A stretch of DNA of 23,107 nt from Comamonadaceae bacterium (lineage in GTDB: Bacteria > Pseudomonadota > Gammaproteobacteria > Burkholderiales > Burkholderiaceae_C). Of the stretch, positions 7,913-14,782 are shown piece by piece. Numbering within the stretch: position 1 is the first letter of the stretch; the number at the start of each line of letters is the position of its first letter. Where the stretch lies: the NCBI GenBank assembly GCA_024642025.1, contig JAHEBY010000004.1, positions 1 to 23,107 of the forward strand. The letters are read 5' to 3'. Position numbers and translations under genes: made by a program. Below the pieces are notes generated by a model that did not search any database, was not told the origin of the DNA, and worked only from the letters and a program-made list of their open reading frames with translations.

Positions 7913-8871
7913 TAACGTGCTCCTTTGCGTGACATTTGGTCTGTGGCGACCGCCAGAATCACGAGAACGCCGGTGACCAGAATTTGATAGACAGACGACA
8001 CACCCATCAGGGTCAGGCCGTTCCTAAAGACGCCAACGATCATCGCGCCCACTAACGTGCCCAGAATGATGCCGCGGCCACCAAACAGGCTGGTTCCGCC
8101 GAGAACAACGGCGGTAATGGCGTCCAGATTTTCAGTCTGACCGCCATTCGGGTCACCGGCGCCCGTACGTGCCACGGTCAGAGTAGAAGCGATGCCGTAA
8201 AACACACCCGCCAATACATAGACGCCGAGCAATACCTTTTCCGTGGAAATACCGGATAGTCGCGTGGCCTCGGGGCTATTGCCTACTGCATATACGTGAC
8301 GCCCTTGGGCCGTCTCACGCAGCCAGATCCACATGGCAATGTACAGAACCAACATCAAAACCACACCATACGGAATGCGGGCGCCGCCCAACGCAAAAGT
8401 TGTGCCCAGAAGGTTCATGCCGTCCGGTATGTTGGTAATGGTTTGGGCCCTTGAATACAGCTGCGTGATGGCAAACGCAATGTTCAGGGTACCCAGGGTC
8501 ACGATAAATGGTGGCAGTTTCACTTTGGTAACCAGCAGGCCGTTGACTAGTCCGAACAGTGTCGTGGCAGCAATCCCGCACAGGATGGCGACCGGTGCGC
8601 TCAGTCCGTAGTCGGCCGCAAATTTGGTCATGACGATGGAGCCCAGCGCCATGACCATTCCACAAGACAGATCGATGCCAGCTGTCAGGATGATCAAGGT
8701 CTGGCCAATCGCAATCGTTCCAACCACCATGATCTGCTGGAAGATCAGCGAAAAATTGTTCAGCGTCAGGAAGTTCGGATGCTGAAAAGAAAAGAAGGCG
8801 CACGCCAGCACGAGGGCGATGGCGGGCCCAAGTGTGCCCATCGGGGGGAGTTTTGCTTTGAGCGTGTTCAT
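7912..8871 (-). CDS. frcC: Sugar ABC transporter permease, FrcC-like
   Basis: A 319-residue inner-membrane permease of the BPD_transp_2 (RbsC/FrcC) family with roughly eight to ten hydrophobic segments. Typical marks are TIAIGQTLIILTAGIDLSCG (about 52-71), the NGLLVTKVKLPPFIVTLGT region (about 110-128), and the cytoplasmic coupling region YAVGNSPEATRLSGIS, which contacts the ATPase. Later come VVLGGTSLFGGRG (about 252-264) and VYQILVTGVLVILAV. It probably works as a homodimer with two FrcA-like subunits and the upstream binding protein. It is separated from the binding-protein gene by 166 bp of structured DNA and has no clear Shine-Dalgarno before its ATG. Both suggest weaker expression than the binding protein. 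It ends in a TAATG overlap with the ATPase start. Confidence 0.92.
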   Translation of the reverse strand: MNTLKAKLPPMGTLGPAIALVLACAFFSFQHPNFLTLNNFSLIFQQIMVVGTIAIGQTLIILTAGIDLSCGMVMALGSIVMTKFAADYGLSAPVAILCGIAATTLFGLVNGLLVTKVKLPPFIVTLGTLNIAFAITQLYSRAQTITNIPDGMNLLGTTFALGGARIPYGVVLMLVLYIAMWIWLRETAQGRHVYAVGNSPEATRLSGISTEKVLLGVYVLAGVFYGIASTLTVARTGAGDPNGGQTENLDAITAVVLGGTSLFGGRGIILGTLVGAMIVGVFRNGLTLMGVSSVYQILVTGVLVILAVATDQMSRKGAR

Positions 8872-8938
8872 GGTTTGAGCTTATATAAAGTTCTTGTGCC
8901 AGACAGTCGCATTCAACCAGCAAAGCACGATGAGTAGG

Positions 8939-9005
8939 CCGAAAGCCCCGCACCGCGGGACTTTCGGGGAGCGGGCCTGCTCCAGACGGGACTGGACTCA
9001 GGTCC
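8939..9005 (-). promoter_or_regulatory. Cluster of intercistronic stem-loops between frcB-like and frcC-like genes
   Basis: Adjacent inverted repeats lie in the 166-bp gap. The strongest is 8939-8967: arms CCGAAAG/CTTTCGG (7 bp) continue, past one C/A mismatch, into CCCGC/GCGGG (5 bp) around a 3-base loop. Next, 8968-8983 pairs GGAGC with GCTCC around 6 bases. A weak third, 8994-9005, pairs GGAC with GTCC around 4 bases. On the operon (minus) strand no T-run follows the strong hairpin, so it is not a standard intrinsic terminator. Such structures often protect the 3' end of a highly expressed binding-protein message or attenuate read-through. That role is inferred; the base pairing is seen directly. 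Confidence 0.6.
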
Positions 9006-9037
9006 TGTATTTAAACAAGACCGCCTGTTTGAGTCAA

Positions 9038-10015
9038 TTAGTCACCCCAGCACTGACCGCGAGCGGTTTTGGTGTCAATGCTCTTCACGCCAGGCATGGG
9101 TTTTGCTGCTACGAGGTCCACACCTGTGTCGGTGTAGCCCGTCTGACGCTTGCCGTCTTTTGCGTATTTCACGCCAGCAGCTACACCCATTGCTGCCATC
9201 TTCAGGGGGTACTGCATGCTGGTTGCCCCGATAACACCCTTTTCAACGTTGCCAACACCGTTGCTGCACATGCCGTCCACGCCCAGAATCACAACGTCTT
9301 TTTCTTTGCCTGCGGCCTGCAGAGCTTTATAAGCGCCGGCTGCTGCGGGTTCGTTAATTGCGTAGACAACGTTGATGTTGGGGTTCTTTTGCAGGCAATT
9401 TTCCATTCCGGTCTGGGCCTTGGCGGCATCGCCAAAACTGTCAGCCATACAAACCACTTCTGCGGGTTGAGCCAGTTCGTTGCTCTTGGCGTCCAGTGTC
9501 TTCAGGCCATAACCGGCCAGAAAGCCATTGTGCCGCTGTGCACCAACGGGGTGACCAGGAAACAAGTCCATGGTCGCGATCACCGGCTTTTTGCCTTTCA
9601 GCGAGGATTTGGCGTACTGGCCAATCAGTTCACCAGCTTTGTAGTTGTTGGTGGCAAACAAAGCATCGGCTTCGTCCACCGGGCTGTCCAAAGCAATCAC
9701 CTGGACGCCTTGAGCCTTGATTTTCTTGATGGTGGGGACGATGGCATCCCCGGAGGAGGTGATCAGTATGGTCTTGGCGCCAGCGGCGACCATGTTTTCC
9801 ATGGCGCTGATCTGGCCTGCCGTGTCGCCGTCTTGCTTGCCTGCGGCGCTGAGTAGTTTGGCGCCGGCCTTCTTGGCTGCGGCTTCAGCGCCCTCCTTCA
9901 TCTTCACAAAAAATGGATTGCTGTCGGTCTTTGTGATCAGGCCGATCACGGGCTCAGCGGCAAAGGCGCTGGAGGCGGCAAACGCCAGGGCGGTCAAGGC
10001 TAGGGTGTATTTCAT
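9038..10015 (-). CDS. frcB: Periplasmic sugar-binding protein, FrcB-like (fructose type)
   Basis: A 325-residue periplasmic binding protein of the ribose/fructose (Peripla_BP_4) class. A signal peptide is clear: a short basic start, MKYTLALTALAFAASS, then AFA with cleavage at about residue 19-20. The mature start GLITKTDSNPFFVKMKEGAE, the INEPAAAGAY segment (about 230) and the C-terminal DTGVDLVAAKPMPGVKSIDT ending in CWGD agree well with my memory of rhizobial FrcB, which binds fructose and also ribose and mannose. The exact ligand here is therefore probably a ketose but not proven. The ATG has GGAG six bases upstream. The gene follows a candidate promoter and operator and precedes a cluster of stem-loops, an arrangement suited to high expression of the binding protein. 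Confidence 0.91.
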   Translation of the reverse strand: MKYTLALTALAFAASSAFAAEPVIGLITKTDSNPFFVKMKEGAEAAAKKAGAKLLSAAGKQDGDTAGQISAMENMVAAGAKTILITSSGDAIVPTIKKIKAQGVQVIALDSPVDEADALFATNNYKAGELIGQYAKSSLKGKKPVIATMDLFPGHPVGAQRHNGFLAGYGLKTLDAKSNELAQPAEVVCMADSFGDAAKAQTGMENCLQKNPNINVVYAINEPAAAGAYKALQAAGKEKDVVILGVDGMCSNGVGNVEKGVIGATSMQYPLKMAAMGVAAGVKYAKDGKRQTGYTDTGVDLVAAKPMPGVKSIDTKTARGQCWGD

Positions 10016-10073
10016 TAGAGGCTCCAGATTTGTTTGTGCCGGAAAAACGACCGGCCAGCGTGGCAGTTAACAG

Positions 10074-10108
10074 TTGCGTTAAACCCTGCTGAGAGAAATA
10101 TAACGCAA
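10074..10108. promoter_or_regulatory. Candidate ROK-regulator operator (inverted repeat)
   Basis: TTGCGTTA at 10074-10081 and TAACGCAA at 10101-10108 form a perfect 8-bp inverted repeat with a 19-bp spacer. On the operon strand one arm abuts and overlaps the -10 hexamer of the candidate promoter and the other lies just downstream of the likely start site. That geometry fits repression by the ROK protein encoded at the operon end. The repeat is seen; the binding protein is inferred. Confidence 0.5.
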
Positions 10109-10126
10109 GTCAGGCGATTAAATCAA
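10097..10126 (-). promoter_or_regulatory. Candidate sigma70 promoter for the frc-like operon
   Basis: Read on the minus strand, a TTGATT -35 box (10121-10126; 4 of 6 to consensus) is followed by an 18-bp spacer and a TATATT -10 box (10097-10102; 5 of 6). It lies about 80-110 bp upstream of the binding-protein start codon and is overlapped by the inverted repeat described separately. No transcription data are available. Confidence 0.5.
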
Positions 10127-10143
10127 GCGAGTTTATTAATGGA

Positions 10144-10178
10144 AAACCCTGATGTATTGCGTGATTTCGTCAGGGTTT
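10144..10178 (-). terminator. Possible weak terminator at the end of the PfkB kinase gene
   Basis: AAACCCTGA at 10144-10152 and TCAGGGTTT at 10170-10178 form a perfect 9-bp inverted repeat with a 17-base loop. One arm includes the kinase stop codon. On the minus strand the second arm runs into TTTT then CC, so the U-tract is short. It could partly insulate the kinase message from the transporter operon; the long loop and low-GC stem make this uncertain. Confidence 0.35.
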
Positions 10179-11099
10179 GGGCGTGTCCAACTCGGCAAGT
10201 GTGGGTGGCTGGCATCCTGCGCGGGTGCAATTTATAGCCGCTGCCAGCATGGCGCGGCGCAGCGTGTCGTTTACCCGCTGAGCGGCCCCGTTTGTGTCCA
10301 TCGCCCAATCAGCGACGCAATTTCCCCAAAACGTGTCGCCCGCGCCAACTGTGTCCACGATTTGCACTCTGGGGACGGCTTGCACTGCTGTTTTGCCTTC
10401 CACAGAAAGAAAAGCGCCACGCCCTCCAAAGGTCAATGCGACCCGTTGCGTCCCGTTTCCCGTAAAAAAGTCGGCGGCCTCAGTTGCTTGGTCCAGCGTC
10501 AATTCGCCCAGACCCAGGGTAGACCAGTCTTCGTCGCTGGCTTTGAGCCAATCGGCCAGCGCGGCTGTTTCTAAAACAGCGGATCGGTAGAGTGCCATGT
10601 TGGACGCCAATTTGGGTCGCAGGTTGACATCTACGCTGATGGTCCAGCCCATCAACTTTGCCGCTCTGACGACCGACAATACCTTTTCATGCTCAGGCGG
10701 AACAAGAGCCAGTGACCCTGTGTGCAATACGCCCGCCGTAGATGATTCGCGCAGCACGCTGATAATTGCTTCTGGGGTGTAGTCCCGGTCGGCAACGCCT
10801 TCCCTATAAAAGCCATAGCTTGGCTGTGCATTTGTGATTTGCACGACAGCCAGGGAGGTCGGAAACGCGCTTCTGGGCGCCAGGGTTGAGACCCCGTCCT
10901 GTTTGAGCTGTTGTGCAAGTTGGTCACCAAAGGAATCTGTGGACAAGGGATTGAGGTAGCCGACCTTGGCTCCCCGCAGCGCGGCTGCCCGCGCCAGATT
11001 GAATGGGCTGCCGCCCATAAGAGGCCGCAATCGCCCATCTGATTGGGCTACGCAATCCATCAGAGACTCTCCCAGAACGTATATTATTTTGGAAACCAT
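10170..11099 (-). CDS. PfkB-family sugar kinase, probable fructokinase
   Basis: A 309-residue ribokinase/PfkB-family kinase, normal length. The family N-terminal signature appears as GESLMD (10-15) and MGGSPFNLARAAALRGAKVG (28-47), with the glycine pair at 29-30. Further marks are SVDVNLRP (155-162) and the C-terminal VDTVGAGDTFWG (248-259), where GAGD forms the anion hole and Asp255 is the catalytic base. The tail NCTRAGCQPPTLAEL matches the end of fructokinases. It probably phosphorylates the imported ketose to the 6-phosphate; the exact sugar is inferred from the FrcB-like neighbour. It lies upstream of the binding-protein gene on the same strand, but a possible terminator and a promoter separate them. 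It is divergent from the transaldolase-like gene across 61 bp. Confidence 0.86.
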   Translation of the reverse strand: MVSKIIYVLGESLMDCVAQSDGRLRPLMGGSPFNLARAAALRGAKVGYLNPLSTDSFGDQLAQQLKQDGVSTLAPRSAFPTSLAVVQITNAQPSYGFYREGVADRDYTPEAIISVLRESSTAGVLHTGSLALVPPEHEKVLSVVRAAKLMGWTISVDVNLRPKLASNMALYRSAVLETAALADWLKASDEDWSTLGLGELTLDQATEAADFFTGNGTQRVALTFGGRGAFLSVEGKTAVQAVPRVQIVDTVGAGDTFWGNCVADWAMDTNGAAQRVNDTLRRAMLAAAINCTRAGCQPPTLAELDTPKP

Positions 11100-11160
11100 G
11101 ACGGCCTGCTCGATAGTGAAATATTGGCGGCAATAATAGCAACGTCCACTTGATCACTCC

Positions 11161-11844
11161 ATGAAACTTTACCTCGACACTGCCGACAGCGCAGAGTGGC
11201 GCCTTCCCGTCGGCTGCCCACGCATTGATGGAGTGACCACCAATCCGTCCCTTGTGCATGCTGCAGGCTTGCCGGTCAATTTGAATTCATATCACGATCT
11301 GATCGCGCGCGTTGCAGATGCGCGTATCGGTGAATTGATGCTGCAATTACCTGACCCGAGCCCTGCAGTCGTTGACGTATGGGTTCAAAGTCTTTTGAGC
11401 CGGGCGGGCGAGTTCAGCGTGCGTTTAACCATCAAATTGCCATGCCATCGTGACTGGCAAGGCGCGATCGACATTGTCAAAAGATCGCAGGCATCGTTTT
11501 TACTCACAGGTGTGTCCAACCCGATTCAGCTGATTTGGGCCACCCAGTGCGGTGCCCATTACGTTGCGCCGTATATCGGGCGGCTGCAGGCTGCCGGACG
11601 GGAACCTTGGCACTTTCTTCAGGCGTGTGTGGTGCTTCAGGCAGGTGGGCCGCGGTTGCTGGCTGCAAGCATCAAGTCTGCGGACGTTCTGTCGCGCCTG
11701 ATTGCGTTGGGCGCGTATGGCGCGACGGTGCGGCCCGAGTTTGCTGCCAGCCTGAGCACCGATGTGATCACGGATGCTGCGCTTGAGCAGTTTGATGCTG
11801 ACGCAAAAGCAAGTCTTCAAATGAACCAGCCCGCATCGCAATGA
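11161..11844 (+). CDS. Small transaldolase / fructose-6-phosphate aldolase-like protein
   Basis: A 227-residue single-domain TIM-barrel protein of the small transaldolase group (FSA/TalC length is about 220). It starts MKLYLDTADSAEW, with Asp6 in the expected place, followed by DGVTTNPSLV (23-32; Asn28). The Schiff-base lysine should be Lys92 in LTIKLPCH, a variant of the usual IKIP/VKVP strand. A tyrosine at 138 sits in APYIGR, and LLAASIKSADVLSRLIALGA is a typical late strand-helix. The reaction is either aldol cleavage of fructose 6-phosphate or transfer of a dihydroxyacetone unit; the sequence alone does not decide. It is divergent from the PfkB kinase and so likely shares its control region. 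It is convergent with amiC, leaving an 18-bp gap. The barrel appears intact. Confidence 0.83.
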   Translation: MKLYLDTADSAEWRLPVGCPRIDGVTTNPSLVHAAGLPVNLNSYHDLIARVADARIGELMLQLPDPSPAVVDVWVQSLLSRAGEFSVRLTIKLPCHRDWQGAIDIVKRSQASFLLTGVSNPIQLIWATQCGAHYVAPYIGRLQAAGREPWHFLQACVVLQAGGPRLLAASIKSADVLSRLIALGAYGATVRPEFAASLSTDVITDAALEQFDADAKASLQMNQPASQ

Positions 11845-11862
11845 GGGCTCAAATTTACACCG

Positions 11863-13182
11863 CTAGGTAGTTCTGGCTCGGGCCAGTGGAGGATTTTTGG
11901 CGAAGTAGCGCTCAATGCCACGCATCAAGGCGCTGGCGAGTTGCTGCTGGTATTCGGGATTCGCGAGCTTGGCTTCTTCGTCGGGGTTGCTTATGAAGGC
12001 CGCCTCTACCAGAACACTTGGAATGTCCGGCGCTTTCAATACGGCAAACCCGGCTTGCTCTACCTTTGGTTTGTGCAGTTTCCCGACCCGACCGATTTCG
12101 CCAAGCATGGCACCGCCCAATTTCAGGCTATCGTTGATTTGGGCGGTCGTACTCATGTCCAACATGGCCCGCTGCACTTGAGCGTCCTTGGCCTTCACGT
12201 TCAGACCACCGATTCGATCAGCCTTGTTCTCCTTGTCGGCCATCCAACGTGCAGCGCTGCTGGAGGCGCCACCTTCGCTGAGCGCAAAGACGCTCGCTCC
12301 CTGTGGTCGTGGAGTGTAAAACGCATCAGCATGAATGCTCACGAAAAGGTCTGCCTGGACGCGCCTCGCCTTTTGGACACGGACGTGCAAGGGCACAAAG
12401 AAGTCGGCGTCCCGCGTCAGGTAGGCGCGCATGACATTGCCATTGATTTTTGTATTGTTGATCCGGTCGCGCAATAGGTGCGCGATACTCAATACAACGT
12501 CTTTTTCCAGCGTGCCACCAGGGCCGGATGCGCCGGGGTCTTCACCACCATGGCCGGGATCTATCGCAATGATGATGAGGCGATCAGTATTGATGGTTGC
12601 CTTGGGCGCCACGGGGGCTGGGTTCGCTGTGGCTTTATTTTTTTGCGCGATCAGGTCACCCAAAGGATCAGACTCTTGTGCGCGAGAGTCCGACGATTTT
12701 GATTTTTCATTGTCGGAAGTTCCGCGGTCGCCGAGGCGGCTGGCTATTAGCGCCTCAAGCGGATCTGCCTGAACCGACGGGTACAGGTCAAAAACCAGGC
12801 GGTGCTGGTAGGCGGCCACTGGTGCAAGCGTGAAAACTTGAGGCTTGATGGCTTGTTTGAGATCAATTACCAGGCGCGTGACGGTGGGGGTGAACTGGCC
12901 AACCCGAATGCCGGCAATGTTCGGGTCATCGGGTTGAACCTTTGCCACGAGCTCCTTCAAGGTAGGGTCCAAGTTGAAACCGTCAATGTCGACTACCAGC
13001 CGGTGTGGACTGGAAATTAGGAAATGCTTGACCTGCAGATCTGCGTCAGATTCGATGGTTACCCTGGAATATTCGGCCGCAGGCCATATTCTTACGGCGA
13101 CTATGCTGGCGCCAACGGCGAATCTATGCGTGCCCAAGAGGAGCAGGATTGATCCGGTTTGCATAAGAACGCGTCGCTTCAT
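11863..13182 (-). CDS. amiC: N-acetylmuramoyl-L-alanine amidase AmiC (AMIN + Amidase_3)
   Basis: A 439-residue periplasmic zinc amidase that cleaves the peptide stem from septal peptidoglycan for cell separation. The N-terminus MKRRVLMQTGSILLLLG has twin arginines before a hydrophobic run, compatible with Tat export as known for AmiC. An AMIN domain covers about 27-135, followed by a polar linker (about 140-200). The catalytic domain has zinc ligands His211 (DPGHGG), Glu226 (LEKDV) and His284 (SIHAD), and the catalytic glutamate Glu393 in VLVEAAFISN. A helix around 310-380 would be the autoinhibitory segment released by EnvC/NlpD-type activators, by family analogy. Its ATG overlaps the tsaE stop (ATGA), so the two are coupled. 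The amiB name for the equivalent gene in enterobacteria is an alternative. Confidence 0.93.
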   Translation of the reverse strand: MKRRVLMQTGSILLLLGTHRFAVGASIVAVRIWPAAEYSRVTIESDADLQVKHFLISSPHRLVVDIDGFNLDPTLKELVAKVQPDDPNIAGIRVGQFTPTVTRLVIDLKQAIKPQVFTLAPVAAYQHRLVFDLYPSVQADPLEALIASRLGDRGTSDNEKSKSSDSRAQESDPLGDLIAQKNKATANPAPVAPKATINTDRLIIIAIDPGHGGEDPGASGPGGTLEKDVVLSIAHLLRDRINNTKINGNVMRAYLTRDADFFVPLHVRVQKARRVQADLFVSIHADAFYTPRPQGASVFALSEGGASSSAARWMADKENKADRIGGLNVKAKDAQVQRAMLDMSTTAQINDSLKLGGAMLGEIGRVGKLHKPKVEQAGFAVLKAPDIPSVLVEAAFISNPDEEAKLANPEYQQQLASALMRGIERYFAKNPPLARARTT

Positions 13183-13670
13183 CGCGTGATTCCCGCAAGG
13201 ATTGAGTCGCCCAAGGGCGTTTGAGTTTGCACGGTTACGTTGCGGGACATATCCGTGGCAACCTCAATTCGAATTACCAGATCTGCCACAGGCGCGAATC
13301 CAAGTACATTTTCAGGCCATTCAGCCAACTTAAGACCGGGTTGCGAAAAGATGTCGCGAAAACCAGCGTCATCCCATTCGGAAGCGTCGCTAAAACGATA
13401 AAAATCGAAGTGCCATATCTGGAGCTGCGGCAAGTCGTACAGTTCAACCACGTTATAGGTTGGGCTTCTTATCGATCCGAGAACGCCCAAAGCACGCAGC
13501 AGGTAGCGTATGAACGTGGTTTTGCCCGCCCCAAGATTCCCCTTTATCTCGATATAAGCCTGCTTTATGTGGGATTGACGTGCCAGACGCGAGGCGAACA
13601 ATTCCGTAGCCGCCTCGTTTTTCCAGCGAAGACTTTTTACAATGGGTGTGTGAAGATCAACAGTACTCAA
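13179..13670 (-). CDS. tsaE: tRNA threonylcarbamoyladenosine biosynthesis ATPase TsaE
   Basis: TsaE is the P-loop ATPase that works with TsaB-TsaD to install t6A37 on ANN-decoding tRNAs. Walker A is GNLGAGKTT (44-52 from the start used here). Further family motifs are SPTYNVVE (69-76), HFDFYR (87-92) and LAEWPEN (115-121). The start is uncertain. An ATG at 13733 would give 184 residues, but its first 20 or so codons lie antisense to the conserved beginning of queG and look non-native. I therefore favour the TTG at 13670, giving 163 residues, a normal length; even then it abuts the divergent queG start with a 21-bp overlap. Its stop overlaps the amiC start by 4 bp. Confidence 0.87.
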   Translation of the reverse strand: MSTVDLHTPIVKSLRWKNEAATELFASRLARQSHIKQAYIEIKGNLGAGKTTFIRYLLRALGVLGSIRSPTYNVVELYDLPQLQIWHFDFYRFSDASEWDDAGFRDIFSQPGLKLAEWPENVLGFAPVADLVIRIEVATDMSRNVTVQTQTPLGDSILAGITR

Positions 13671-14753
13671 TTCAGTGGCGATCAATTGGTATCTCAACTG
13701 CAGATTTGGGCAATGGAACTTGGATTCTCCCAAATTGGTGTAACAGGCGTCGATTTATCCACTTCCGAGCCAGGGCTGATTGACTGGCTGGACAAAGGGT
13801 TCCATGGGGACATGGCCTATATGTCTAGGCATGGTCTCAAACGAGCGAGACCTGCAGAACTTGTTCCTGGCACCGTTAGTGTAATCACGGTTCGCATGGA
13901 CTACTTGTCGACGCCTGCGCGTTCAGGGTGGCAAAACGTGGAGTTTGACCGTTTGAGTAAGGTCAACGAGGGTGTAATTTCCGTGTATGCGCGCGGACGA
14001 GACTATCACAAGGTTATGCGTATACGACTACAACGACTGGCAGATATGATCACGCAGCGAATTGGCCCCTTCGGATACCGCGTTTTCACCGATTCCGCAC
14101 CAGTTCTGGAGGCCGAGCTCGCAGTTAGAAGCGGGCAGGGCTGGCGCGGAAAACATACCCTCGTGCTCGACCGAGATTCGGGCTCCATGTTTTTTCTCGG
14201 CGAAATATTCGTGGACATTGCGCTTCCTACGTCAGAGCCCGTTTCCGAGCATTGCGGCATCTGTACCGCCTGCATCGGCATATGCCCTACGCAAGCCATA
14301 TTGGCACCTTATAAGCTTGACGCCAGACGCTGTATCTCTTACCTTACGATTGAGCATGAGGGGGCAATACCCGTCGAGTTGCGTCCGTTGATGGGTAACC
14401 GGATCTATGGCTGTGACGACTGTCAGCTCATCTGTCCATGGAACAAGTTTGCGCGACGCAGCGAATTGCCCGATTTTGCCGAGCGGGCCGGCATGACCGG
14501 GGTCCATCTGACCACGCTTTTTGGGTGGACCGAGGCCGAGTTTCTGTTCAATACCCAAGGCAGCGCCATCCGCCGTATCGGGCACGTTCGATGGTTGCGC
14601 AACGTGGCCATAGCAATTGGCAATGCCTTGAGAACTCAGGACGACCAACTGCTGGTTGACGCTTTGCTACAGCGAATGGATCACCCCAATGCATTGGTTC
14701 GGGAACATGTGACTTGGGCGCTGGAATCTCGCGCGGAACGTCGCGGCTTTTAA
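13650..14753 (+). CDS. queG: Epoxyqueuosine reductase QueG
   Basis: QueG is the cobalamin-dependent iron-sulfur enzyme that reduces epoxyqueuosine to queuosine in tRNA anticodons. From the GTG used here it is 367 residues (usual 350-380). The N-terminal part has LGFSQIGVTGVDLS and the DMAYMSRHGLKRARPAELVPG block. FTDSAPVLEAELAVRSG (146-162) holds the expected catalytic Asp148. Two 4Fe-4S motifs follow: Cys202, 205, 208, 212 in CGICTACIGICP and Cys228, 255, 258, 262 with CDDCQLICPW. The C-terminal tail (about 320-367) resembles a HEAT-like helical repeat. The GTG at 13650 is chosen because no in-frame ATG lies nearby upstream and the protein then starts just before the conserved helix. It is divergent from tsaE. 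Confidence 0.95.
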   Translation: MKINSTQFSGDQLVSQLQIWAMELGFSQIGVTGVDLSTSEPGLIDWLDKGFHGDMAYMSRHGLKRARPAELVPGTVSVITVRMDYLSTPARSGWQNVEFDRLSKVNEGVISVYARGRDYHKVMRIRLQRLADMITQRIGPFGYRVFTDSAPVLEAELAVRSGQGWRGKHTLVLDRDSGSMFFLGEIFVDIALPTSEPVSEHCGICTACIGICPTQAILAPYKLDARRCISYLTIEHEGAIPVELRPLMGNRIYGCDDCQLICPWNKFARRSELPDFAERAGMTGVHLTTLFGWTEAEFLFNTQGSAIRRIGHVRWLRNVAIAIGNALRTQDDQLLVDALLQRMDHPNALVREHVTWALESRAERRGF

Positions 14754-14782
14754 GACTATCAAACTTTTGTTGCGGATGCATC

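Noticed and set aside
11161..11844. Transaldolase-like gene as a truncated pseudogene
   Set aside because: At 227 residues it matches the small FSA/TalC class and keeps the TTNPS motif, the lysine and the late barrel strands.
13221..13649. N-terminal extension of QueG across tsaE
   Set aside because: It is antisense to TsaE motifs and would give a 510-residue protein, far longer than the QueG family.
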